Under the pieces are notes generated by a model that ran no database searches, was not told where the DNA came from, and worked only from the letters and a program-made list of their open reading frames with translations. DNA of 64,000 nucleotides from JACPNO01 sp963825405 (lineage in GTDB: Bacteria; Acidobacteriota; Terriglobia; Bryobacterales; Bryobacteraceae), in the NCBI GenBank assembly GCA_963825405.1, contig CAWGTB010000001.1:310001-374000 (forward strand), in the 5' to 3' direction. Of this stretch, positions 9,153-19,408 are shown in pieces; position 1 is the first letter of the stretch; each line of letters begins with the position of its first letter. The position numbers were made by a program, and so were the translations under genes.

Positions 9153-10279
9153 GTCCCCAGGATCTGCTCCAGGAAATCGGGAATCTCGAACACCGCGCGG
9201 TTCACTTGCGCCGCGGCCTTGGCCCGGAAGCGGCGGTAGTTTTCCGCTTGCAGCAGCTCGGCGACGGCCTGATCAACGCGGCGGAAGTTGCGCAAAACCA
9301 GGCCGACCTGCTGCTCTACAATCCACTCGGCATTGTAGCGCTCCTGCGGCAAAGTCCAGGCGTTGCGCTCCACCAGAACCGGTAGTTTCATGGCGAGCGC
9401 TTCACTGATGCTGCCCGGGCCCGGTTTGCCGATAAAGAAATCCGAGAGGCGCATGTAGTAGGGAATCTCTTTGGTGAATCCTTCGACGAACATCGGAACC
9501 TGGTGCGGCAGCGCGCGCAACTTGCGCTCTAATGTTGGATTGCGTCCCGCGATCAGGATCAATTGCAGGCGCAGGCCGGACCGGTCGAGCGTGCGCGCGA
9601 TGTCCACCATCACACCTGAGCCGCTGCCGCCGAACATGACCAGCGCCGTGGGCAGATCGGGATCGAGGCCCAGTTTACGGCGCTCGGCAGCGACATCGAT
9701 CGGCAATTCTTCGTAGAATCGCGGATTCAAAATCATGCCGGACGCTCGGAACACGTGATCCTCGGGGTACGCCGCGGCGCGCGCCTGGCGGACGGCACGA
9801 TCGGTGCCGCACACCAGATATTGCTGCTGCCGCTCGATCCAGAAGTGCGGAGGATAATCGGCGAGGTCGGTCATCACAGTCACAAGCGGCGTGTCCGGTA
9901 GCGCGCTGTGCAAGCCATCATGCAAAGCACGATTGAAATTGGGGACCAGCGATACTACCAGGTCGGGCCGCTCTTCGCCGAAAAATCGCGAAAGCATGCG
10001 CACTTGCGCGGAATGATACAGGCGGATCATGCCATGCATCAACGGCACCAGTTGCGCCGAGCCCAGCGTCCAGCCTTTGCGCAGCAGCAAATTGTAGATG
10101 TCTTCCAGGCGGATACTGGTCAGCTTGCGGAAGATGTCCAGCTCATCGAGCAGCTCCTGCAGATTGACCAACCGGACGTCCCACGGCCGCTGCTGGCTGG
10201 CGATGGATTGGGCCAGTGCGTTGGCGGCTGCGCGATGCCCGCCCCCGGCATCGAAAAATACCAGTTGGATTTTACGCAT
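9134..10279 (-). CDS. Glycosyltransferase, MGDG synthase/MurG-like (GT28)
   Basis: 381 aa with the two-domain GT-B pattern of diacylglycerol glycosyltransferases. The N-terminus QLVFFDAGGGHRAAANAL is the acceptor-domain glycine motif, and the nucleotide-sugar site is represented by ALVMFGGSGSGVMVDIA and FFIGKPGPGSISEALAMKLPVLVE. The family transfers hexose to diacylglycerol (plants, cyanobacteria, Bacillus UgtP) or related acceptors; here the acceptor is unproven. There is no signal peptide, and action on the inner face of the cytoplasmic membrane is likely. It sits between the MBL gene (9 bp upstream) and the hydrolase gene (19-bp overlap), so the three may form an operon. Confidence 0.85.
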   Translation of the reverse strand: MRKIQLVFFDAGGGHRAAANALAQSIASQQRPWDVRLVNLQELLDELDIFRKLTSIRLEDIYNLLLRKGWTLGSAQLVPLMHGMIRLYHSAQVRMLSRFFGEERPDLVVSLVPNFNRALHDGLHSALPDTPLVTVMTDLADYPPHFWIERQQQYLVCGTDRAVRQARAAAYPEDHVFRASGMILNPRFYEELPIDVAAERRKLGLDPDLPTALVMFGGSGSGVMVDIARTLDRSGLRLQLILIAGRNPTLERKLRALPHQVPMFVEGFTKEIPYYMRLSDFFIGKPGPGSISEALAMKLPVLVERNAWTLPQERYNAEWIVEQQVGLVLRNFRRVDQAVAELLQAENYRRFRAKAAAQVNRAVFEIPDFLEQILGTCETKS

Positions 10280-10288
10280 CGCGGCGGG

Positions 10289-11263
10289 CTACTTGCCACC
10301 AGTGATTTCACCGTGCGGCTTGTGCAGGGCAATTTCTTCGAACGTGTCTTTGATCTGGTAGGGGAAATATTTGCCCACCCATGCCTGCACCGCAGGCGAG
10401 AGCTTGATTTTGGGATCGGTCGGCCCCTTGGCTTGGATGGTGACCAGGTTTGCCAGTTGCTTGCCGTCTGCAACGGCGCTCTTCACGGTAGCGTAGAGCT
10501 CGGTCAGGAATTTCTCCTGACCCACTAGAATTTCGCGGCCGCCCGCCGGGCCGTGGCCGGGCAGCACGACGGTGGCTTGCAGCTTCATCGCCTGGCGAAT
10601 GACGTTGGGCCAGTTCCCGATGTTGGCATCGCCGGTGCCGTTGTAAGGGCCGTTCACCACGGCGTCGCCGGTGCAAAGCACGTGCTCCTTCGGCAAGTAG
10701 ACGAAGCCATCGCCGCGCGTATGCGCCCAGCCGAAAAAGTGAAATTCCACCCGCCGCGTGCTGTCTTGCAGCACGAAAGGTGATTTGTCGAAGGTCTGCT
10801 TCGGAGGCTCGGGGCCAGTGAGTTTGAGTGCGGCTACATCCTGCCGGCCCGCGGAGGTCTTGCGCCAGTTCACCGGCTCGTAGCGTTTCAGCTCTTCGGA
10901 GACGCCTTTGTACGCCAGCGTGGTTGCACCCGCCTGCGTCCAGAGCGAATTGCCGTAGCTGTGGTCGCCGTGATGGTGGGTGTCGAAAACATACTTCACC
11001 GGTTTGGAAGAAATCTTCTTGATGTCGGCCATCAAGGCGCGGGCGCCGCTTGGGAAGTTGGCGTCGACCACGATGAGATAGTCCTTCATCTCGATCACGA
11101 CGTTGTTGCAATGGCCGAAACGATCCGGATCGCCTTGGCGAAACCAAACGCCAGGAGCGACAGGCTGCAGAGTTTCCAGCTTAGGGACGGGAATTGCGGC
11201 GAATAGCGCCAGTCCGGCCAGCATCATGAGAGGAAGCGCCATAGAGGCGCGGCGATATTTCAT
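10289..11263 (-). CDS. Secreted metallo-beta-lactamase-fold hydrolase
   Basis: 324 aa from the chosen start (MKYRRASMALPLMMLAGLALF, a signal sequence). The zinc site is clear: FDTHHHGDHSYGN (HxHxDH type), a His in FFGWAHTRGDGFVYLP, the bridging Asp in LCTGDAVVNG, and a final His in VVLPGHGPAGGRE. This is a subclass-B3-like secreted MBL protein often annotated as a Zn-dependent hydrolase; it need not act on antibiotics. ATG at 11284 is possible, but 11263 opens directly on the basic signal residues. A palindromic operator candidate sits just upstream (11297-11312). Confidence 0.9.
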   Translation of the reverse strand: MKYRRASMALPLMMLAGLALFAAIPVPKLETLQPVAPGVWFRQGDPDRFGHCNNVVIEMKDYLIVVDANFPSGARALMADIKKISSKPVKYVFDTHHHGDHSYGNSLWTQAGATTLAYKGVSEELKRYEPVNWRKTSAGRQDVAALKLTGPEPPKQTFDKSPFVLQDSTRRVEFHFFGWAHTRGDGFVYLPKEHVLCTGDAVVNGPYNGTGDANIGNWPNVIRQAMKLQATVVLPGHGPAGGREILVGQEKFLTELYATVKSAVADGKQLANLVTIQAKGPTDPKIKLSPAVQAWVGKYFPYQIKDTFEEIALHKPHGEITGGK

Positions 11264-11296
11264 TCCGTAGAACTCCGGGACCACTTAGTAATTTGG

Positions 11297-11312
11297 ATAC
11301 ATCCAGATGTAT
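11297..11312. promoter_or_regulatory. Candidate operator ATACAT-N4-ATGTAT
   Basis: A perfect 6-bp inverted repeat with a 4-bp spacer lies in the 130-bp divergent region between the MBL gene (start 11263) and rmuC (start 11394), 34 bp from the MBL start. On the minus strand it overlaps a possible -10 (TATACA). The symmetry fits a dimeric winged-helix repressor; no such regulator is encoded beside it. The rest of the intergenic stretch shows TTGACC at 11341-11346 toward rmuC but no convincing -10. Confidence 0.45.
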
Positions 11313-11393
11313 ACCAGAGTAAACGAAGTAATCGTTGAAGTTGACCTGTCACCTCTTTTAGAGCTACGGCTTGCGTGCTAACGTGAGGGCAGG

Positions 11394-12626
11394 ATGCCTG
11401 TATCGACTCTATTCGCTGCCAGCCTGCTCATCGTTGGCTTCGCGACGGGCGCCATCGTAGTTGCGTTCTGGATGTTGGGCCGCGTCGCTGATTCGGAAGC
11501 ACGGCGCCGAATGGCTGAAGCGCAGCTTTCGACGGCCGAATCGGTGGTTGGCAAAATCTCGGAAACATTTCAATCGTTGGCGGACGCGGCGCTGCGCTCC
11601 AATCAGCAGTCGTTTCTGGAGGCTGCTCGCGGCACCCTCGAAACAGTGCGCGTCGAGATGACCGCCGATCTGGCGCAACGACAGACTTCGATGGATGGCC
11701 TGGTGCGGCCGCTTACAGAATCATTGGGCCGCCTGGAAATCGAGATTCACGATTTGGAACTGGCCCGGCAACACGCCATGGGCAGCCTGGAGCAGCAGTT
11801 GCAATCTCTGGCGCAGAGCGAACTGCTGCTGCAGAAAGAGACGGCTTCGCTGGTGACGGCTTTACGCGCGCCGCAAGTGCGTGGACGATGGGGTGAAATC
11901 ACGCTGCGCCGGGTGGCGGAACTGGCCGGGATGGTAGAGCACTGCGACTTCTTCGAGCAAAAATCCCACGATAACGACGAGGGCGGCCGCATCCGCCCTG
12001 ACATGACTGTAAAACTTCCGGGTGGCCGCACCATCGTGGTGGATGCAAAAGTGCCGCTTGCTGCGTATCTCGATGCCGTCGGTGCGGCTGATGACAACGC
12101 CCGCCGCGCCGCCCTGGTCCGTCATAGCCAACAGATGACCAAGCACGTGGAGCAGCTCAGCGGCAAAGCGTACTGGAGCCAGTTTCAGCCCGCGCCGGAA
12201 TTTGTGGTTATGTTTTTGCCAGGCGAGCATTTGTTCAGCGCTGCGCTTGAGCTTCGGCCCACTTTGTTCGAGGATGCCGCGCGCCGCAAAATCGTTGTCG
12301 CGACGCCGTCGACGCTGATCGCGGTGCTGAAGGGCGTGTCCTACGGGTGGCGCCAGGAGCAGTTGGCGCATAACGCCGAAGAAATTCGCAAGCTGGCGGC
12401 CGAATTGTTCGACCGCGTGGTCAACGTGCAATCGCATTTTTCCGAGATTGGCGGCTCGCTGGGTAAAGCTGTGGATGCGTTCAACCGCTGCGTGGCGTCG
12501 CTCGAAACGCGGTTGTTCCCGTCGCTGAGGAAGATTCGCGATTTGGGCGCGACCACGGCCGCGGAGCCGCCGGCGCCGGAGCCGATCGAAACGGTTCCGC
12601 GCGAGCTGACGCTGTTCGAGTCGTAG
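11394..12626 (+). CDS. rmuC: DNA recombination protein RmuC
   Basis: 410 aa with the RmuC layout: one N-terminal membrane segment (LFAASLLIVGFATGAIVVAFW), a long coiled coil (about residues 30-150), then the RmuC domain with QVRGRWGEITLRRVAELAGM, RPDMTVKLPGGRTIVVDAKVPLAAY, FVVMFLPGEHLFSAAL and VVATPSTLIAVLKGVSYGWRQEQ. The VVDAKVP stretch is the nuclease-like core and is intact. RmuC limits recombination between short inverted repeats in E. coli and occurs widely. It may be transcribed together with the proline dehydrogenase 9 bp downstream. Confidence 0.95.
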   Translation: MPVSTLFAASLLIVGFATGAIVVAFWMLGRVADSEARRRMAEAQLSTAESVVGKISETFQSLADAALRSNQQSFLEAARGTLETVRVEMTADLAQRQTSMDGLVRPLTESLGRLEIEIHDLELARQHAMGSLEQQLQSLAQSELLLQKETASLVTALRAPQVRGRWGEITLRRVAELAGMVEHCDFFEQKSHDNDEGGRIRPDMTVKLPGGRTIVVDAKVPLAAYLDAVGAADDNARRAALVRHSQQMTKHVEQLSGKAYWSQFQPAPEFVVMFLPGEHLFSAALELRPTLFEDAARRKIVVATPSTLIAVLKGVSYGWRQEQLAHNAEEIRKLAAELFDRVVNVQSHFSEIGGSLGKAVDAFNRCVASLETRLFPSLRKIRDLGATTAAEPPAPEPIETVPRELTLFES

Positions 12627-12635
12627 CCAAGGAGC

Positions 12636-13545
12636 ATGCGCCGCCTGCTTTTGTTTCTGTCGCGGCAACAGGGCCTGCGTCGTTGGATGGAAACGTCCCG
12701 GCTGGCGCGCGGGAGTTTCGTCGCGATTCGTGGCTGGAGAGACGCTGGCCGAAGCGCTGGCGGTGAGCCGCCGGGTCAACAGCGAGGGCATTTCGGTCAC
12801 CCTCGACCATTTGGGTGAGAACGTGACGTCACTCGAAGAAGCTACCGCCAGCCGCGATGTGTACATGGAATCGCTGGGCCAGCTTTCGCAAAACGGGATC
12901 CAAGGCAATGTTTCGCTCAAACTCTCCCAATTCGGGATCGATCTCTCCGAGGAGAAGTGCTACGCCAACGTCGAGCAGTTGGTCCGGCGCGCGGCCGAAA
13001 TCGGCAGCTTTGTGCGCGTGGACATGGAAAATAGCGACTATACCGATCGGACCCTGCAATTGGTCGTCGATCTGCACGCGCGCATCGGCCCGGTGGGCGC
13101 CGTCGTCCAGGCGTACCTCCATCGCAGCGCCGCCGACATCACGACGCTTTGCCGCAAAGGAATCCGCGTCCGTCTCTGCAAAGGCGCGTATCTCGAGCCG
13201 CCCGATCGCGCATTCTCTGAGAAAGCCGATGTGGATCGCAATTTCGTGACCTTGATGCAAACGCTACTCAGCACAGGAATCTATCCCGCCATCGCCACCC
13301 ACGATCCACGCATGATCGCCGAAACCAAAAACTTCGCGCGCGACCACCAAATCGCGCCGGATCGTTTCGAATTTCAGATGTTGTATGGCATCCGGCGCGA
13401 CTTGCAGCGCCGCCTGGTGGCCGAAGGCTATCGCCTGCGCCTCTACATTCCGTTTGGCAAAGCGTGGTATCCCTATTTTATGAGGCGTTTGGCGGAACGT
13501 CCTGCGAACCTGCTCTTTCTGGCGCGTAACTTATGGCGAGACTAG
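12636..13545 (+). CDS. Proline dehydrogenase, frameshifted
   Basis: A strong ribosome site (AAGGAG) precedes ATG 12636, and the first 25 residues (MRRLLLFLSRQQGLRRWMET) are the N-terminus of monofunctional proline dehydrogenases. An extra G in a GGG run near 12713 breaks the frame; joined, the product is about 302 aa, the family length. The barrel carries RFVAGETLAEAL, FVRVDMENSDY, GAVVQAYLHRSA, RVRLCKGAY (FAD and proline binding), PAIATHDPRM, and the substrate-binding arginines in EFQMLYGIRRDLQRRL. It oxidises proline to pyrroline-5-carboxylate with FAD at the membrane. The following membrane protein overlaps its end by 13 bp. Confidence 0.92.
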
Positions 13546-14039
13546 CCGGAGAAAGAAACTTTTTCGTGGCTGCGAGCGTCCAATTGCATGTGCGGTATTG
13601 GGGATATCTGGCTGGCAAACTCGCCCTTGCGTTCGGTATCTCCTACGGAATCCTAACCACGATCAACCATTTTTGGCCGCCAGCTCCGCTGGTGTTCAAT
13701 ACCCGCCCGCCGCGTTTTCTATTCGATTTGATGTACACATCGGTGATGGGCTTGCTGTTCCTCTTCACTTCGGGGCTGATTTATCTCTGTGTGCTGGATC
13801 AGCGCTACCGCTGCCGCGTGTGCCTGCGCCGTTTGCGGATGCCGGTCGAGACCGGTTCCTGGAGCCGCATGCTGTTTATGGGCCGGCCGCGCATGGAATA
13901 TATTTGCCCGTACGGCCACGGCACGCTCAATGTGGAGGAACTACAAATTTCCGGCATCGAGAATCCGGAATGGACCGCCCACGCGGACATGTGGGAGGAG
14001 CTTGTGTCCACCTCGCGCGACTCCCAAAACGAGCGGTGA
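13533..14039 (+). CDS. Conserved hypothetical membrane protein with zinc-ribbon-like tail
   Basis: 168 aa, not recognised as a named family. Two membrane segments are visible (YLAGKLALAFGISYGILTTI and SVMGLLFLFTSGLIYLCVL), followed by a soluble tail with four metal-ligand-like residues: CRVCLRRLRMP and YICPYGHGTLNVEE. The tail resembles a zinc ribbon (CxxC then CxxxH). The start is uncertain: ATG 13533 overlaps the proline dehydrogenase by 13 bp, and GTG 13566 is an alternative. It sits between proline dehydrogenase and the penicillin-binding protein, all on the same strand. No function is assigned. Confidence 0.7.
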   Translation: MARLAGERNFFVAASVQLHVRYWGYLAGKLALAFGISYGILTTINHFWPPAPLVFNTRPPRFLFDLMYTSVMGLLFLFTSGLIYLCVLDQRYRCRVCLRRLRMPVETGSWSRMLFMGRPRMEYICPYGHGTLNVEELQISGIENPEWTAHADMWEELVSTSRDSQNER

Positions 14040-14070
14040 AGCCAGGCCTCACTGATACAATGGATAGTGG

Positions 14071-16603
14071 ATGACCCCCCGGAAAAAAGCAGTGAAACTG
14101 CGCGCGGCGAGCGGTGCGCGCATGACGCGTTTCCTGCTCGGTCCGGTCGGGAAAGCCCTGCTGGCGCTGGTCGTGGTGGGCGTGACGCTCGGTGTCCTAA
14201 GCTTCACTTATTACTACGTTAAGTATTCGCGGCTGATCGATCAGAAGCTGCGCGCCGGCCCGTTCGCTAACACCTCCAAAATCTTCGCCGCACCGCGGAC
14301 CATCGCCGTCGGGGACCGACTTACGCCGGAGGAACTGGTCCTCGATCTGCGCCAAAGCGGCTATGGCGAGGCGCGCGGTAATCCCATGGGCTGGTACAAC
14401 GTGCGGGCCGATGCGGTCGAGATCTTCCCTGGCAAGGAATCATATTTTGAACAGGAAGCCGGCGTCGTTAAGTTTTTCGGCACCCGCATCGCGAAAATTA
14501 TTTCCCTGCAGGACAACACCGATCGCGGCCAGTTTCAGCTCGAACCCCACCTGATCACGAATCTGTACGATCGCAATCGCGAGAAACGCCGCCTCGTCAA
14601 ATTCGCCGATATCCCGCGATTGTTGATCGACGCCGTGGTTTCTGCCGAAGACAAGCGCTTCTTCCAGCACGCCGGCTTCGACCCGTTCCGTATCGGCAAA
14701 GCCGCGTTCGAGGACATGAAGGAAGGCCGCAAAGCGCAGGGAGCCTCCACGCTGAGCATGCAGTTGGCGCGCATGTTCTGGCTGACCCAGGACAAGCACT
14801 GGACTCGCAAAGCCGCCGAATTCATGATCACGCTGGAGCTTGAGCAGAAACTCAGCAAGCAAGAGATTTTCGAGTTCTATTGCAACCAGATCGATCTCGG
14901 CCGCCGCGGCACGTTCAGCATCCGCGGTTTCGGCGAAGCCTCGCAGGCCTACCTGGGCAAAGACATCCGCCAAATCACGCTGCCCGAGGCGGCTATGCTG
15001 GCCGGCCTGGTCCAGCGGCCCAGCTATTTCAATCCGTTCCGCCATCCCGAACGCATGCGCGACCGCCGGAACATCGTACTCTCCCTGATGCGCCAGAACG
15101 GTTACATCACCGACCGCGAATACGCCCAGGCCTGCGATTCCCCCATTAAACTTGCGCCCAGCGGCTCCGACTCGGCCGAAGCGCCGTATTTCGTCGATCT
15201 GGTGAACGACGATTTGCAAACCCGGTTCCAGGACACCGATTTCAAGACCACGTCGTATCGCATCTACACGACTCTCGACATTGAGCTGCAACGCGCCGCG
15301 GTAGAGGCCGTGCGCATCGGCATGGAAAATGTCGACGACCAGCTCAAGAAGCAGAAACGTTTTCGCAACGTGGCTTTTCCGGAAGCGCAGGCGGCGCTGA
15401 TCGCGATCGATCCGCACACCGGCGAAATCAAGGCGTTCACGGGCGGCCGCAATTACGGCGTAAGCCAGTTGAACCACACTGTCGCGATGCGCCAGTCGGG
15501 CTCGGTGTTCAAGGCTTTTGTCTACGCTGCGGCGCTGGATTCGGCTGTGAACGGCGGCACGCCGCTATTGACCAATTCGTCCACGGTGGTGGACGAGCCC
15601 ACTACGTTCTGGTTCGACGGCAAGCCCTACGAGCCGGGAAATTTCAAACAGGAATATCCACGGGCAAGTCACGCTACGGAAAGCCATTGCGAAATCGATG
15701 AACATCGCCACCATCAAAGTGGCTGAGATGGTGGGCTATGACTCGGTAGTGCGCCTGGCCAAGGCAGCCGGCCTCAACGAAGATATTCAGGCGACGCCTG
15801 CGATGGCGCTGGGAGCTTACGAAACCACGCCGCTCGAGATGGCTGGAGCCTACACGATTTTTGCCAATCAGGGCATGTACGTCAAACCGAACTGGGTTTC
15901 CTCGGTACGCGCCAAAGATGGCTCCGTGCTCTACGCCCGCAAGCCGGAAACGCGGCAGGTGCTCGACCCTCGCGTCGCGTATCTGATGGTGAATCTGCTG
16001 GAAGAAGTCATGCGCAGCGGGACGGCGGCGGCGGTGCGCGCCCGCGGTTTCACGGTGCCGGCGGCCGGTAAGACGGGCTCTTCCCGCGACGGATGGTTCG
16101 CCGGATTCACGTCCGAGTTGCTGTGCGTGGTCTGGGTCGGGTTCGACGACAATAGCGATCTGAAACTGGAAGGCGCGCACTCGGCCCTGCCGATTTGGAC
16201 CGAATTCATGAAGCGGGCCCTGCAATCCCGCCAGTATCGCGACGCCAAGCCGTTTGAGGCGCCGGACGGCGTAGTCTCGGTCACGGTAGACGCGCTGACC
16301 GGCATGCCGGCCACGCCGTTTTGCCCCGAAACCCGCAGCGAAGTCTTCATCGCCGGAACGCAGCCCGTGGGAACATGCCCGCTGCACGGCGGCCGGGGCG
16401 CCACCTATGCCACGTCATGGGAGTCGCCGCCGGCTCAGACGCCCGCCGGCGCGGCTGCGGGCGCGGTGGATGGCTCGCCGCCCAAAGCCCGGCAGCCGGG
16501 CGCAATGGCATCCAACGCACCGCCGGCGAGACAGCCGGATCAGCCTTCCGGCGCTCCCAAACGCAAGGGAGTCTTTCGCCGCCTCCTGGATGTGTTTAAA
16601 TAA
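14071..16603 (+). CDS. Bifunctional penicillin-binding protein (class A, PBP1b-like), frameshifted
   Basis: A peptidoglycan glycosyltransferase/transpeptidase of about 843 aa. After an N-terminal membrane anchor (residues about 24-50) comes a UB2H-like stretch (AAPRTIAVGDRLTPEELV) that points to the PBP1b branch. The GT51 domain has AEDKRFFQHAGFDP with the catalytic Glu, GASTLSMQLARMFW, and QIDLGRRGTFSIRGF. The transpeptidase has SxxK as SGSVFK, SxN as SMN, and KTG as GKTGSSRDGW. One extra C near 15663 breaks the frame just before SMN, and correction restores QVTLRKAIAKSMNIATIK. The tail is Ala/Pro-rich, ending in a basic stretch. It builds and cross-links peptidoglycan on the outer face of the membrane. 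Confidence 0.95.
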
Positions 16604-16619
16604 GAGCCTGGAGGCCGAG

Positions 16620-17366
16620 ATGGTTTCCCCACGTTGGTCTATCGTCCTTCTTGCTGTCCCGCTGCTGTCCGCAAGCGCTTTCGCGCAATCGTCTAATCCA
16701 CCCCTTAAGCCGCTGACTGCCGAGCAGCGCGGCGACATTCTCATGGCTCGCAAAATGTACCGCGAAGCCACCGAAATGTACGCCGAGCAAAAGCCCGTGA
16801 CGGCTGTAGTCCGCAACAAAACCGGCATCGCCTATCACCAGATGTTGCAGTTCGAGCTGGCCCGGAAATATTACGAAATGGCGGTGAAGCTGGACCGTAA
16901 TTACGCAGAGGCCATAAACAACCTCGGCACGGTCTATTTCGCCCGCAAGAACTATCGGCGGGCCATTTCGCAGTACAAGAGAGCGATACGCGTGGCACCG
17001 CAAACAGCCTCGTTCTATGGCAACCTTGGAATGGCTTACTTCAAGCGCAAGAACTACAAGGAGGCTTCGGAATCAATTCAGAAAGCGATGTCAATCGATC
17101 CGGAGGTCTTCGAGCACCGCGGCTCATTCGGCGTGATTTTGCAGGAGCAAACCGTCACCGGTGAGGAGCGCGCCAAATTCCACTACTCTCTGGCCATGAA
17201 CTACGCTAAGCGCGGCCAGGTCGACCGGGCGCTGCAATACATCCGCAAGGCTTTGGAAGAGGGTTTCACCGAGCGCAAAAAGATGTTGAGCGAACCTGCA
17301 TTCGCCGGTCTGCGCGAGATGCCGGAATTCAAGGAGTTGGTCGCCACTGAACCGCGCGTCCTCTAG
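16620..17366 (+). CDS. Secreted TPR protein
   Basis: 248 aa with a signal peptide (about residues 1-22, ending SASAFAQ) and at least four TPR units between residues 45 and 190, for example FELARKYYEMAVKLDRNY, YRRAISQYKRAIRVAP and YKEASESIQKAMSIDP. The start at 16620 follows the ribosome site GGAGG, 16 bp after the PBP stop; the open frame extends further upstream, but without family sequence. TPR units bind protein partners. A link to envelope assembly is inferred only from the PBP neighbour. The next TPR lipoprotein begins within about 10 bp. Confidence 0.85.
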   Translation: MVSPRWSIVLLAVPLLSASAFAQSSNPPLKPLTAEQRGDILMARKMYREATEMYAEQKPVTAVVRNKTGIAYHQMLQFELARKYYEMAVKLDRNYAEAINNLGTVYFARKNYRRAISQYKRAIRVAPQTASFYGNLGMAYFKRKNYKEASESIQKAMSIDPEVFEHRGSFGVILQEQTVTGEERAKFHYSLAMNYAKRGQVDRALQYIRKALEEGFTERKKMLSEPAFAGLREMPEFKELVATEPRVL

Positions 17367-17376
17367 GCGGCTGCTG

Positions 17377-19298
17377 TTGGGCCTGGCGCCCGCCGCATTG
17401 CTGGTCTTCGTTTCCTGTTCCCGTCAGCCCGCGCCCATTCCGCAGCGGCTGGCTGTTCTGCGCTTTGAAAATCTCAGCGGAGACGTGTCGCTCGATTGGA
17501 TGGGCCGCGCCGCTCCGGAAGTGGTGGCCTTCGAACTGACCGGCGCCAAAACCGGGCACGTCATCACCTTAGGCGCATTGCACGAGTTCGACCGCGTGCT
17601 GGGTACCCGTCCAGCCAGCGCTCCCGGCATTTCGACCGAAATCTCCGAAGCCATGGCGGCGGGCGCAACGCGCGTGCTCTACGGCCAGATATCGCGTGCC
17701 GGCGACCGGCTGCGCATCGACGCCTCGCTCTACGACGCCCGCACGCAGCGGGTGGAGCGCACGCTGGCAGTCGACGGTCCGGCGGAGGGCGGCATTCTTC
17801 CGCTGGCCGATTCCCTGGTGAAACAATTGGGTGGCGGCGTGCGACCCTTCGACACCCGTAGCGAGGCCGCTATCCGGGAATATGCGCAGGCGCTCGAAGC
17901 CACCGGCACCGCGAAGGCCGCCGAGGGACTGGCTCGCGCGCTCGCGGCCGATCCAAATTTTGGCGCTGCGTATCTCAGCCAGGTCCGTTTAGCGGTCGGC
18001 CAACGGAATGCTGAGGAAGCGGAACGTGTGCTGGCGCTTGCCCATGGCCGAGGCGAGGCGATTGCCGAACTCGACCGGGCGCGTCTCGCGACCGTTGCCG
18101 CCGGCCTGCACAACAACGCAGCCGAAGTGGCAGCCGCGCTCGAAACGCTGGCCCGGTTGACGCCCGCCGATCCGTCGCTCTACCGGCAGCTTGCCCAGGC
18201 AGATTTGAATCGCCGCCACTTCAACGAGGCCGTGGTGAGTTATCAAAAGGCCTCCGCGCTGCAAGCCGATGATGGGATTCTGTGGAACCAACTGGCGTAT
18301 GCACAGGTTTACGCCGGTGATCTGGCTGGTGCGCTGCAGTCGCTTCAGCGTTATGCGGCGCTGCGCCCGGCCGAAGCCAATCCGCTCGATTCGATGGGCG
18401 ATGCCTACTATGCGTTCGGCCGCTTCGCCGAGGCTGAAAAGAACTATAAAGACGCTTTCGCCAAGGATCCCAACTTCATCGCCGGTGGTTCTCTGCTCAA
18501 AGCGGCACACGCCCGCCTGGCTACGGGCGACATCGCCGCCGCCGATACCGTCTTTGCCCAATACACCCAGGCCCGGGTTGCCGCGAAAGACGCGACCATC
18601 GAATACCGCCGGGCGGAGTGGGAATATCTGAGCGGCCGCAGGAAGCAGGCTCTCGCGCGGCTGGAAGCATTCGCATCCGCAGCGCTTAAAGATTCTCGGG
18701 AGCGCGCGTCGCAAGCCTACTCCCAGCTCGTCGTCTGGAATCTGAGTTTGGGCGATCGCGCCCGAGCCCGGGCGTTCGCGTTGAATGCCCAAGCCAGCGC
18801 AGGTCCCGCATCGGCGGGCATCGCCGCCGTGGTGCGCTTGCTCGCCGACGCTCCGCCGATCGCTCGCCGCACTCGCGCCGCAACTGGATCGCCTGTTCCC
18901 GGATGCCCGGCAAGCCCGCATGAAAAATCTGGCGACGATCTACGCCTTATTGTTCGCGCGCGACTACGCCAGTGCGGCTCCGCTGTTGCAGGAAGCCTTC
19001 GATCACGCCACGCCTACTCCCGAAGAAGCGCTTCCGGTCCTGCTGGCCTGGACGCGCCTTGAAACCAAGCAGGCGCAGGAGGCCGGAAAACTGCTGGCGC
19101 GCAACCCGGTGCCCAACGCGGCAGCGGATCGATGTTTTCACATCGCTCTACTATCCGCGGTTTTTCTTCCTGAAAGGTCAGTCCGGCCAAGGCGAGGAGG
19201 CAGCCAAAAACTATCGCTTATTCCTGCAGTTGTCGGGGCCGACGGCCGAAATGTTTGGCGATGAGCAGCGCGCTCGGGAAGCGCTGGGCGGGAAGTAA
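17377..19298 (+). CDS. TPR lipoprotein with N-terminal FlgO-like domain, frameshifted
   Basis: Opens with a lipoprotein signal (LLLGLAPAALLVFVSC, Cys at the lipobox). The following PQRLAVLRFENLSGD and GATRVLYGQISRAGDRLRI segments resemble the TolB-N/FlgO-type domain seen at the start of many acidobacterial TPR proteins. TPR-like repeats follow from about residue 165. Extra bases near 18865 and 19130 break the C-terminal part; correction gives about 640 aa ending EQRAREALGGK. The start codon is unclear: TTG 17377 is the first conventional one, but the lipoprotein leader may begin slightly upstream, overlapping the previous gene. It probably binds protein partners at the envelope. Confidence 0.78.
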
Positions 19299-19301
19299 AA
19301 A

Positions 19302-19403
19302 GGGCGGGTTTGAAACCCGCCCCTACAGACGGATTGAACGTGCCCTATTCTTCGGCGAATTCCGCGAATTTCGGACCGCTCGTAGGGCGGTTCAAACCCG
19401 CCC
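19302..19403. repeat. Paired palindromic repeat (GGGCGGGTTTGAAACCCGCCC type)
   Basis: Two palindromes, 19302-19322 (GGGCGGGTT-TGA-AACCCGCCC) and 19385-19403 (imperfect), face each other as the ends of a larger imperfect inverted repeat, with about 60 bp of unique sequence between. It fills the space between the convergent TPR lipoprotein and phosphatase genes. The first hairpin follows the TPR stop codon by 3 bp and could terminate transcription from either side, but no T-run is present. Confidence 0.7.
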
Positions 19404-19408
19404 TCCCG

